Positions 54,001-64,000 of a DNA stretch of 64,000 bases are shown here, one piece after another. Numbering within the stretch: position 1 is the stretch's first letter; every line of letters starts with the position of its first letter. The notes beneath the pieces were generated by a model that did not search any database, was not told the origin of the DNA, and saw only the letters and a program-made list of their open reading frames with translations. Both the position numbers and the translations under genes were made by a program. The DNA is from Quillaja saponaria (taxonomy: Eukaryota > Streptophyta > Magnoliopsida > Fabales > Quillajaceae): assembly GCA_029379385.1 (NCBI GenBank), contig CM055613.1:21673652-21737651 (forward strand), given 5' to 3'.

Positions 54001-55794
54001 CAATTCATATTATAGTTCTCCATTATATAAATACAAAGAACATTTTTTGTCTTTTTTTCAAAATATATGTAGAAGTGTATATAGTACACAAAGTGAATGA
54101 TAATCAGATTATTTCAAATGCATATATAGTTTTATTTATTAACCTAAGATATAAATGGGGTAGTTGAAACTTTAGGAGAAAAGTTTGGGAGATGGACAAA
54201 CCATTAACATTTGGAACAAAAATGTATACCATAACGAGTAGCATTATCAAGAAAAATATAATTGATCTGTTTGTTAGGTTATGTAGAAGTACTGGTAAGA
54301 GTTCAACAGGGCAAAATTGAACAAGTGTGGGATGTATATGTAAAGAGGTGTCCATAATTACAATGGCAACAACTCTAAAAGATTAAAGTCCCACAAAAGA
54401 CCATATTAAACATATTAATTTGAAAGCTGTATCAGCTGTAGCTGAGACATGTTGAACTATGTCAGGAACACATAGATTACCCATCTGGTCCTAAACCCAT
54501 CCTTGTTTAACTAGAACTCAAACTAAAGTCAGTTGATTAAATTAAAGGACAGAGATTTACAAATTTCTTTTCTTGTACCATGCACTATAAGCCAGAATAA
54601 AAAGCACATAAAATTATGACATTCCAAGTTTGATAAAGACAAATTAACATATGAGAATAAAGGCAAGTAACTTAATCCTTTATTAAAGTAGCATTTATAG
54701 AGGTGGAAGAACATTCTCTAATAGTACAGTGGATTGTTTGGTGCTAAAAAAATTTACTTCTAACCTGGTTTATGCTTGTTTCTGCCTTCAGCTTCTTGTC
54801 TCTTCAACTTTATCCCACAATGCAAACATACCTGTCCCTAACTTTATCCCACTGCAACCAAATAAAGAGAGAGGGGAAACATGTAGTTGGAAATGGAACA
54901 TATATAGGCCAGGCCACAATGCAATATTTGAGAATTTTAGCTACTTTTGTGTTTTCAATTATTTCAATAAATATAGAAAGCATATATATCAAGTCAGGAT
55001 CATTAATATCTTTACTACTCGAGCTAAAAACTAATTAGGATCCTAATAGAATTATTACTGTTAGGATTTTGATTTCAAAACCTATAGTAGTCTTCTATTT
55101 GAACAAATGACGTCTAAGATAATAGACAAAGTTTGAATATTTCAAGATAAATTTGAGAATTTTACCTGCTTGTGTATCATTTCGATTCTATAGAATCTCC
55201 CACAATGCAACCAGCATATTTGTCCCCAAAAAATCACTTAACTTCCAGTTTCCACTCCAATATTTTAAATTGTTACAAGTCTCAGACTAAAATTGAAACC
55301 CAAATAAAGAAAACAAAAAAAATTTACAAGAAAAAGAACAACCCCTTCAACTCTTAAAGACTAAAAGAAAAGCCCAATTTTAGAAGTTTTCTTGCTTTGA
55401 AAACAAACCAAAAACTCAAAAGTTAAAAGTAGATGATTAACAGAAAAGATTCAGAGAAGTGGGGTATTGCAGAGAGGTAGGAGAAGAAGATTACACTAAG
55501 AGATAGACAAAGTCCATACCTGGAGAGCGTCTATTCTGACAACCATAGATTGGAATCTCTGAGACTAAGCAATCGGTGGAGGCTAGGGAATTCTTTCATT
55601 GATGAATGAAGTACGGAACCTGAAGTATAATTTGGGCCAGATTTTATCCGACCCTGATCCATAAACTTCTAGATATTTTTCATAAAAGACTAGACTCGAC
55701 CCGTCGATCCAACTTTTTAAAAAATATCTTATCCAAATGCTGTGGATCAGGTCGAGTATCTGACCTAACCTTATCTATTACCATCCCTAGATAC
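54001..55794. other. Unassigned spacer
   Basis: Only short frames without motifs. Around 55,640-55,790 are alternating GACCC/GGTCG-type segments ending TTACCATCCCTA, as seen in some small plant repeats, but no terminal inverted repeat could be established. Confidence 0.3.
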
Positions 55795-57183
55795 AAAGAA
55801 TTGTTGAGGCCATATCCTTCTACAATGGTTTGGTTAGCCAAACAAGAACTACCATTGATGCTGTAGCTGGCGATGCATTAATGGGCAAGTCCATTGACGA
55901 AGCATATGAGTTGTTGGAAGCAATGGCTTCAAACAATTATCATTGGCCATTTGAGCTACTTGCAATTTGTAGAATAGCTAGGGTACATGAGTTAGATGCC
56001 CTCATTGCCTTAACGGTACAATGGCTGGTCTAACTAAAAGATTTGATACTCTTGGGGTTCAGATAGTCAAGAATCAAGTTATACCCTACGAAATATGTGG
56101 TGATGGTCATACTAGTGACTAATGCCAAAACATTGAAGTAGTGCAATATGTGGGCAATTATAATAGGCAAAACAAATAATCTGGGATAGAGAAACCATGG
56201 GCAATTTTAGTTGGAACAATTAAGGGACTTCAAATACTGCGAAACCTAACTACCCTCCCAGTTTTCAACCACAAGCAAGACCGTTGGCTACACCTAAGAA
56301 AAAGCCATCCTTGGAGGACATGTTCATGCAATACATGTCTAGGACTGATTCAGTGATCCAAAGTCAAGACGCTTTTATACGAACTCTTGAGACACAAATA
56401 GGCCAGCTGGCCAATGTCCCTGATAAATAGGCCATAAGGTGGCCTCCCAGTGACACTGAGCCTAATTCAAGGGAGGATAAAGAGCAATGCAAGGCAATCA
56501 CCCTTAGAAGTGGAAAGATAATTGAGGAGCCAAATAAACAAGTTGAAGTTATGAATAAACCAATTGGAGTAGATACTTCAATTGTAAAGAAAGGGGAAAA
56601 AGATCAAACCTATGAATCTACTATGCCTACTCTTCCATTACCCTTTTGTTAAAGATTGTAAAAGAAGAATCTTGACAAGCAATTCCAAAAGTTCCTAGAA
56701 GTGTTTAGAAAGCTCTACATCAACAAACCATTTACTGAAGCTTTAGAATAAATACCGAGTGATGTCAAGTTCATGAAACTCCCACTAAAGTTAAAGGATC
56801 CAGGTAGTTTTACTATCCCTTGTACTATTAGCACTGAATTTTTTTGTAAGGCTCTATATGATCAAGGAGCTAATATTAATTTAATACCTTCGTCTTTATA
56901 TCAGAAATTGGGTTTGGGGGAAGTTAAGCCTACATCAGTTACATTGCAACTAGCCGATAGGTCTTTAACCTATCTAAGGGAATTAGTAGTGGATATGTTA
57001 GTTAAAGTTAATAAATTGATTTTTCCTGCCTGATTTTATTGTGCTTGACATGGAAGAAGATAGGGAAATCCTTATCATTCTTGGAAAACCTTTATTAGCT
57101 ACAGGTAGAACCCTAAATGATGTGCAAAAATGTGAGCTTACCATGAGGGTTCAAGACCAAGAGGTTACTTCATCCCACTTCTA
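55795..57183 (+). pseudogene. Athila-like Ty3 gag and protease, broken
   Basis: Plus-strand gag with FYNGL, TTIDAVAGDALMGKS and AYELLEAMASNNYHWP (55,820-55,950), a decayed knuckle around 56,085-56,120, then a glutamine/serine-rich linker ending in ITLRSGK (56,500-56,520). The protease region follows: KLPLKLKDPGSFTIPCTI, ALYDQGANINLIPSS (the usual ALCDLGASINLMP core altered but with D and G kept), then a frameshift near 57,030 and FIVLDMEEDRE..LILGKP. Stops are frequent in gag. It ends at about 57,183 where minus-strand chromovirus sequence starts. The reverse transcriptase of a matching element resumes at 62.5 kb. Confidence 0.85.
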
Positions 57184-57189
57184 GGTTAG

Positions 57190-59739
57190 TAACTCTATAA
57201 GGTTAGTAAATCTGCAGGTTTTTGGTGTTCTGTTTTCACTCTTTGACAAGTTAAACACCTTGAGACATAGTTTGTAATCTCCCTTTTCATTCCATGCCAC
57301 GAAAATTGAGTTTTCAAGTCCTTATACATCTTTGTGCTTCCCAGATGAATAGAATGCTTAGACTTATGGATTTCATCTAAGATTAACTTCTTAATATCAC
57401 TATCCTTAGGTACACAACGTCTACCTTTATAGTCTAGCAATCCCTTATCTTCTCTCTAAAATCCTTCATATCTTCACTTTGTAATGTCTGCCTAATCTCT
57501 TTCAAATATTCATCTTAATCTTGTCCTTCTTTCAACCTTTGTCTCAAATCATATTGCACTTTAAAACCCCTCAATACTATGCACTTGGGCTTCATTTCAA
57601 TTAAGTCCCACCCTGTATCTCTAAAATCCTCTAACAGCTTGTACTCTTAGATCATTAGCCTAGCCATATGTCCTGCTTTCTACTCAATGCATCTGCTACT
57701 ATATTGGCTTTGCCTAGATAATACTTCAATTCACACGCATAGTCCTTTAAGAACTCTAATCATATTCTCAGCCTCATGTTCAAGTCTTTTTTATCAAACA
57801 AATACTTCAAGCTTTTATGATCAGTGTATACCTCAAACTTCTCTCCAAATAAATAGTGTCTCCAAATTTTCAAAGAAAATACAACAGCAATCAATTCAAG
57901 ATCATGTGTAGGGTAATGCTCTTCATTCGATCTGAACTATCTAGAGGCATAAGCCACTACTCTACTACAGCATGAGAAGACATCCTAAACCTTTCTTGGA
58001 AGCATCACTATAGACAGTGTATCTTTCCTTAGGATCTGGTATAATTAGGATAGGTGCAGTAGTTAATCTCCTCTTCAACTCTTCAAAACTCTTTTGACAA
58101 CTCATATTCCAACCCCATTTCACTCCCTTTCTGGTCAACCTAGTTGAGAAAAACTCTTAATGAACCTCCTATAATAACCTATCAATCCTAAGAAACTTAT
58201 GATTTCAGTGATATTAGTCGATACCTCCCACTTTAGAACTGCCTCTACCTTTCTTGGACCAACTACCACTCCCTTGCTACTAATAACATGTTCTAGAAAC
58301 ATAACCTTATCCAATCAGAACTCACACTTACCCAATTTAGCATATGACTAGTTGTCCCTCAAAGTTCGTAGTACTATCCTCAAGTGTTCTTCTTGTTCTT
58401 TCACATTTTTAGAGTAGATGAATATGTCATCTATAAAGACTATGTCATCTATAAAGACTATCACAATTTGATCAAGATAGGGCCTAAACACCCTATTAAT
58501 CAAGTCCATAAATACTACAGGTGCATTTGTCACTCCAAAAGGCATAACTACAAACTCAAAATGACCATATCTTGTCCTAAAAGATGTCCAGAGAATGTCT
58601 TTAGGCTTGACCCTCAACTGATGAGGGGATCTCATAACAATTTTAGTAAACATAGCAGCCTTTTGTAATTGATCAAGTAAGTTATCTATCCTAGGTAGTG
58701 GATACTTGTTTTTTATGATAACTTTGTTGAGCTGCCTATACTCTATACACAGCTTAAAGGTTCCATCTTTTTTCTTGACAAAAAGTACAGGTGCTCCCTA
58801 AGGTGAGGCACTAGGCCTTACGTAGCTTTTTTCTAATAGTTCTTCTAACTGCTTCTTGAGTTCAGTAAGTTCTACATATGCCATCCTATAAGGAGCTTTG
58901 GATATAGGAGTGGTGCTTGGAAGACTTTAGGAAAATCCCTGACTATAGGAATTTGTTCTAGTTCCTTCTTTTACTTCAGTCAATAGGGCTAGGTAACCTG
59001 CACACCCCTGCCAAAACATCTTCCTAGGTTGCAAAGCAGAAATAACTAGGGAATTTAGTTTCGACTTAGGTTCACAACTCATCACTTCATATAGAATCAC
59101 TTTCCTATTCTTACAATCCATTACTGCTTATTGTTCTTATAACCAATACATTCCTAGGATGAGGTCTAAGTCTCCCATAGGTAGACAAACCTAATTAAGG
59201 TACCTTAGTAGTCTACCTTGAACTTCCAATTCAAAAAATTTGCATATATCATTTACACACAAAGTTTTGCTTGCTGGGGTCTCAACTAACAGTCTGCATG
59301 GCATAGTGCATACTTCTAACCCAAGTCTTCCAACACAATCAGTAGAAACAAAGGAGTGTGAAGTTTTAGTGTCAAACAAGACTATCACTTCCTGACCAGC
59401 AAGCAGACACTTACCTAGAATGACATTATCATCTCCTTGTGCTTCCTTTTGACTTAGAGAAAACACCCTGCCTAGAGCCATTGGTTTCCTAGGTGCTCTT
59501 TGATCTCCAAGCTTTGGACAGTATCTAGCAATATGTCCCTCCTTTCCACATTTGACAAGGCTTGCCTTTATGAAATTTCCCACATCTACCACATGGTCCT
59601 TCTGCTCTAAACTGACCTCCCACTTGTTTGCCCTTATTCTGCTATTGATTTGGTCTCTCACTTTCAGTCTTAGTTGCCCTCTTATTACTCTTATTCATCT
59701 CCATTTCCCTAAACCTCTTGGAGTTCTCATTGATAACCC
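57190..59739 (-). pseudogene. Ty3 chromovirus gag-protease-RT-RNase H-integrase remnant
   Basis: Minus-strand Tekay/Del-type polyprotein. From high to low: gag knuckle CGKEGHIARYCPKLG and protease FDTKTSHSFVS (59,191-59,661; usual DxGAxxSF changed to DTKTSHSF); reverse transcriptase from about 58,870, with [15 protein letters not shown]; an 18-bp duplication doubling the VFIDD box at 58,423-58,458; RNase H to about 57,690; the integrase HHCC zinc domain (57,195-57,440: HKSKHSIHLG, CLTCQRVK). The integrase core and 3' LTR are missing at 57,190 and the gag N-terminus is cut at 59,739. Many stops and shifts occur. Confidence 0.85.
58423..58458 (-). repeat. Exact 18-bp tandem duplication in the RT active site
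   Basis: TATGTCATCTATAAAGAC occurs twice without spacing. It is in frame and repeats six residues including the FIDD catalytic box. Confidence 0.9.
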
Positions 59740-60607
59740 TTGAAAGTAGAGTTATTTTACATTCTTTTACATATTAATTTAGCTATGTTTTAGAGTTTTA
59801 GTTGGTTTTTGCTTAGTTTTAGTTAAATTCCTAACTGAATCCATATTATATTAGGATGTTGATTTCTAGTTGTTTTAGGATTAGGATTTAGGTGTTTTAT
59901 AAGAGTTCTAATTGGTATTAACTTCGTCTTTGTGTTTTGAAAGTGTAATTTTATAAGAGTTCTAATTGGTATTAACTTCGTCTTTGTGTTTTGAAAGTGT
60001 AATACAAGAAAGAGTTCCATTGGAAGTCAAATTCAGGCTCAAAACATGCAAGACAAGGGAAGCTGACTAGAAGTTTGATGCCCAATGATAGAAAGTTATA
60101 GCTCCAATGCCAAGAATTCCCAGGTGGGTGCCGTGGCAAAATAAAGCTGAGGCCACGACGCCCTAACCATTGCCAAGTTACCTAGTTTCGTTGATTTTTG
60201 AGGCCACAGCTCCAAGAAGCTTAGGTCATGGCGCCGATGCAAGTCCTAGTCCAAATTGAAATAAAATTGAAGGGTACAAGGAAGCAAGAGGGGCAAGGAT
60301 CGTAGGAGCTTCAGGACTAACAACCTTTATAGCTTTCTCTTTTTCTACTCCTTCTCTACTTTTATTATATTCCTTTGATGTTATTATTGTTGAATCCATG
60401 TTTACACTAAGCATGGAGTAATTTTCTTTCTAGAATTACAACTAGAACTTAACATGTAGCTTGATATTATTTTATCTATGATTACTTAGGTTTTAGTAAA
60501 TGATTTCTCTAATTTTTTTATGCTTATTGTTTCTAATTGAGTAGCCATCTTCTAGATTAAATTAGGAAACTAAAAGAACTTGGGAAGCAGAATTTAGGTT
60601 AAGACTT
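59740..60607 (+). repeat. Athila-like LTR, candidate
   Basis: It begins TGAAAGTAGAG right where the chromovirus gag is cut. The block has the GC-richer patches (about 60,120-60,245: GTGGGTGCCGTGGC, GAGGCCACGACGCC) and the later GTTGAATCCATG and TAGAATTACAACTAG stretch that recall Athila-type LTRs. The end near 60,607 is inferred from a change to a TTGTCACACCC sequence. No second copy is present. Confidence 0.4.
59895..60002. repeat. Exact 54-bp tandem duplication
   Basis: Bases 59,895-59,948 are repeated without mismatch at 59,949-60,002. The identity suggests a recent slippage or duplication in an otherwise decayed region. Confidence 0.9.
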
Positions 60608-62504
60608 TGTCACACCCTTCATAGAGGCATGACTGGATGGAGGATTGGATAACTAAACCTCCGTAAACTTGACTTTACCACTACTAAACACACATGACTC
60701 TTGAAACAATTTTATTTAAAACCAAGAAAATCTTTACTTAATTAAATTTAAAACATAGACTTGTTATTAAATACATAATATTTACTGAAAATTTCAGCAA
60801 AGGTTCCCTGTAAAGTGAAACATGCCCATATAATGTAAACAATATATATTCCTATTTTTATATAATGACAACAATAACGGCAAAGATAACAACAAGGAAA
60901 ACATGGAGCTTCGCTCCATTTCTCATCATAATAACAAATAACTAGATTATTACATAACATAAGACTAGACACCCTACAGCTCAAGTGTGACTGCAAACTT
61001 TTATCCTTGACTTCAAGTATGAGATTCTAAATATATTAGCATATTATAAATTATAAAATCACTAAGGTTACACTTACGCAGTTATAGAAACATAACACTT
61101 AACGACCATGGTTCAATTAGTTCACTTAACAATCAATCAAAACATACAAAGCAAGCAAAGGGCCAACATAGTAGCTCAGTCCCACAAACCACCTCCCATC
61201 GAGTAGTTTTGCTCTCATACACCAAATAAAATCATAAACATAATCACATAATATCCTTCTCTAAATCTACCCACCGGAGCTGAGCACTCAATTCTTTACA
61301 AAAACACTTATCAGAAAAATCTCATATCAGAATATTAAATTAAAACATCTTAGGTGCACCTGGATTTCATTTTCGGAAATAAAATCATTTTGGAAACAAA
61401 TTTCACTTCGTTGGCCCTTATCATACTTAGTTTGACAATTCTTAAGTTATAACCTTTTAGTTACGAAAATATAGAATTACTAAGTTTCAAGTATTTATTT
61501 AAAGTTAACTCTTTTTTAGTTATTTTCACCACGATCTTTGAGATATATTTGATTTCCACTCATATACTTAAACCAAATTTAACAAAACCCAGTTAAACAT
61601 GCAAATGCATTACATAAAACTTTTTAATCAAGCCACTTCTTGCTTGTTCATCATCAACATGCAAATGGTCATTTCTTTAGGTAAAGTTTTTCAAGAGTAG
61701 AAAAGATAGCATTTTCATAAAAATAAGGAATTTAGTAGGAAACACATGGAAACATGCCTTAGCTAACCGGTGCTACCTTTGAATCCTCTTAACCAAAATC
61801 TATCACTTTCCTTTAAACTTTCCTTTGAAATCCTTCCTTCCTCAAATCTACCCATAGCTCACTTTCAATCCAAGCAATAGAATCCTTAGTGAATTCTAAG
61901 AAGAAATATGTTGATGGATTTTAATTTGGAGTTCTAGAAGCCTTCCATGCAAGCTCCCTTTCTTTCCCTCTCTACTCTCTTCTCTCTCAGTTTCTAGTTG
62001 AGAAAATGGAAGTGAAGAAGGTGAAATGATAGTGATGTGGCTTAAGGAGAAAGAAGAAACCAAAATCCCAAAAATAACAATACCGATCCAATAACAAAAA
62101 TATTAACTTTAACTTACTCCTCCACTTACTAATATTTTAATGCCTATTTAGTCAGCTTATCATTTACCTATCATCTATAGGTATATAAATCCTATGTGCA
62201 TGTACATGTATTCTTTTTATTTTGCATGGTAAGGTGATGATATATAATTATACCTACCTATCCACCTGGTCATGATTACCCATATTTATTATAAGCATGC
62301 AACATTTATTATATTTTTTATAATACTACTTTTACTTATAAAAATCCCAATTAAATATAACCATTAAAATTTATTTAGGTTTAAAGTAAACTTGCTAATT
62401 AAGTCCATAGTAAGTGCTATTTAGGGGAAATCATCAAGTGGCTAAATGCTAGAATTATCTATCCAATCTCAGATAGTCATTAAGTAAACTCTATCCAATG
62501 TGTA
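60608..62504. other. Unassigned, possibly another Ty3 LTR on the minus strand
   Basis: It starts TTTGTCACACCCTTCATAG. No open frame of note. It resembles the 42-44 kb region in composition and in short TATATAAATCCTATGTGCATGTA-type runs. I cannot define ends. Confidence 0.3.
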
Positions 62505-64000
62505 CCAAATAAAGGAAGGATGACAGATTGTTGCAAATGCAAACAATGAACTCATTCATGCAAGAACCATTACTAGTTGGAGGGTATGCATGGACTACTA
62601 GAAGCTAAATAAAGCTACAAGGAAGAACCACTTTCCCCTTGTATTCATTGATCAAATGCTAGACCAGCTGGCAAGTAAAGAACATTACTATCTTCTAGAT
62701 GGTTATTCGAGATATAATCAAATTGCTATTGCCCTAGAAGACCAAGAAAAAACTACATTTACTTGCCTCTATGGCACCTTTGCCTTTAGAAGGATGCCTT
62801 TTAATCTATGCAATGCCCTGACCACCTTTCAAAGGTACATGATGGTCATCTTCACTGATATGGTTGAGCAAGGGCTTGAATTTGTTAAAGATGACTTTTT
62901 AGTATTAGGTGATTAATATGATGAATGTCTCTATAATTTAACTTGTGCTTAAAACATGTGAAGAGACCAACTTGGTCTTAAACTGGGAGAAGTGTCACGT
63001 CATGATACAAGAGAGCATAGTTTTAGGCCATAGGGTGTTTAACAAGGGAATTGAGACAGATAGAGCTAAGATAGAAACTTTAGAGAAACTATGTTCCCCT
63101 GGTTCAATAAAAAGAATAAGAAGCTTTCTAGGCCATGTTGGCTTCTAAAGGAGATTTATCAAAGATTTTTCAAAAATATCCAAACCACTTTGTAATCTCC
63201 TAGAAAAAGACACCTATTCATATTTGATGATATATGTCTTGTAGCATTTTTAGAGATGAAAAATACATTGATATCTGCCTTAATAATTGTAACTCCAAAT
63301 TGTAACCTACCCTTTGAATTGATGTGTAATGCAAGCAAGTGACTTTATTGTAGGAGTGGTGTTAGGGAAAAGAAAAGAAAAGATATTTCAATTTTATGCT
63401 ACCAAAACCTTGACTAGTGCTCAATTGAATTATACTGCAACATATAATGAACTTTTAGTAGTGGTGTTTGCTTTTGATAAGTTTCGCTCTTATTTGATAG
63501 GAGCTTTTGTCATTGTTTTTACTGACCACTCTTCTATTAAGTATTTGATTGACAAAAAGGATGCAAAGCCTAGCTGATAAGGTAGATCTTTTTACTACAA
63601 GAATTCGACTTAGAGATTAGATACTGAAAGGGCTTTGAAAATCAAGTAGTTGATCACTTATCATGGCTGGAAGGAGAATATAAAGTGGCTGAGCCCATCA
63701 TCATAAAAAAAAAAATCTTCTTAGATGGAAGTTGTTCAAAAACAGTTGCCCTGGTAAGTTGACTTTGTTAACTATCTAGTTGGCAAGGTCTTTCCTCCTT
63801 AAGTAACTTCTTAACAAAAGAAAATATTTTTACATGATATAAGATTTTTTGTTGGGATGACCTCTTCTTGTTTAAGTATTATGCTGATCAGATATTAAAA
63901 AGGTATGTTTCGATGGAAGAAGTAAAGAGCATACTCCATCACTGTCATGCTTCAAAGTATGGAGGTTCACTTTGGAAAGAGCCAAACAGCTGCAAAAGTG
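62505..64000 (+). pseudogene. Athila-like Ty3 reverse transcriptase, RNase H and integrase start
   Basis: Plus-strand pol of an Athila/Tat element, running off the window. The reverse transcriptase runs from about 62,540: NELIHARTITSWR and MDY.KLNKATRK-type sequence, then FLLDGYSRYNQIAIA-like (62,656-62,916), EKTTFTCLYGTFAFRRMPFNLCNA, and a catalytic box changed to VKDD. After a frameshift, WEKCHVMIQESIVLGHRV and IRSFLGHVGF follow (62,945-63,148). RNase H is at 63,329-63,577 ([37 protein letters not shown]). The integrase zinc domain begins at about 63,905, with ILHHCHASKYGG. Stops near 62,917, 63,148-63,330 and 63,577 break it. Confidence 0.85.

Noticed and set aside
1..64000. An intact, potentially active virus or transposon
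   Set aside because: Every polyprotein has several stops or frameshifts, and key regions are deleted or mutated; no copy is complete.
1..64000. CRISPR arrays, tRNA, rRNA or bacterial operons
   Set aside because: No evenly spaced repeats with unique spacers, no cloverleaf or rRNA motifs, and the gene content is plant nuclear throughout.

Overview
This is a stretch of nuclear DNA from a flowering plant, most likely a eudicot. It is AT-rich, holds one decayed plant gene (a PHOX-type TPR/PB1 co-chaperone with a spliceable intron), and is otherwise filled with broken copies of plant transposable elements and endogenous plant pararetroviruses. I found no bacterial operons, CRISPR arrays, tRNA or rRNA genes. 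No coding region in the window looks intact; nearly every long reading frame is a surviving piece of a retroelement interrupted by stops and frameshifts.

The dominant theme is an endogenous Caulimoviridae lineage whose layout fits the florendoviruses. ORF1 encodes movement protein, zinc-knuckle coat protein, aspartic protease, reverse transcriptase and RNase H. A separate ORF2 of unknown function follows 13 nt later, and the initiator-Met tRNA primer site is TGGTATCAGAGCCA. Fragments lie at 1-1,640 (both strands), 7,522-13,690 (copy A, minus, nearly full length), 25,620-26,618 and 27,237-28,704 (rearranged pieces), 31,391-34,360 (copy B, minus), 34,361-39,594 (copy C, plus) and 46,906-51,927 (copy D, minus). 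Copies B and C are joined head to head through their regulatory regions. Copy A sits in the last visible exon of the PHOX gene.

The remaining layout is as follows. At 1,640-3,115 are two pieces of Athila-like Ty3 element (protease plus, gag minus, with a decayed tRNA-Asp primer site). At 4,560-7,521 is the PHOX pseudogene. At 13,690-18,900 is mostly unassigned DNA with two isolated LTR-like blocks. At 18,918-22,790 is a gag-less Ty3 chromovirus flanked by LTR pieces. At 24,460-25,600 is a minus-strand Ty3 LTR and polypurine tract. At 28,705-29,746 is a minus-strand plant-transposon-type domain, then another LTR start. At 40,829-41,589 are two adjoining minisatellites, and at 41,640-42,115 a LINE reverse transcriptase. 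At 44,280-46,582 are a Ty3 gag, primer site and LTR. At 51,928-54,000 is a Ty1/copia remnant. At 55,795-57,183 and 62,505-64,000 are the two parts of an Athila-like element, separated by a minus-strand chromovirus (57,190-59,739) and LTR-like DNA.

These elements do not work together as a pathway. The window records repeated insertion, nesting, deletion and inversion. The parts most worth following up are the pararetrovirus copies: their conserved ORF2, the repeated terminal/regulatory region, the inverted and tandem junctions, and the insertion into a host gene. Family assignments rest on motifs recognised by eye; no database search was possible.
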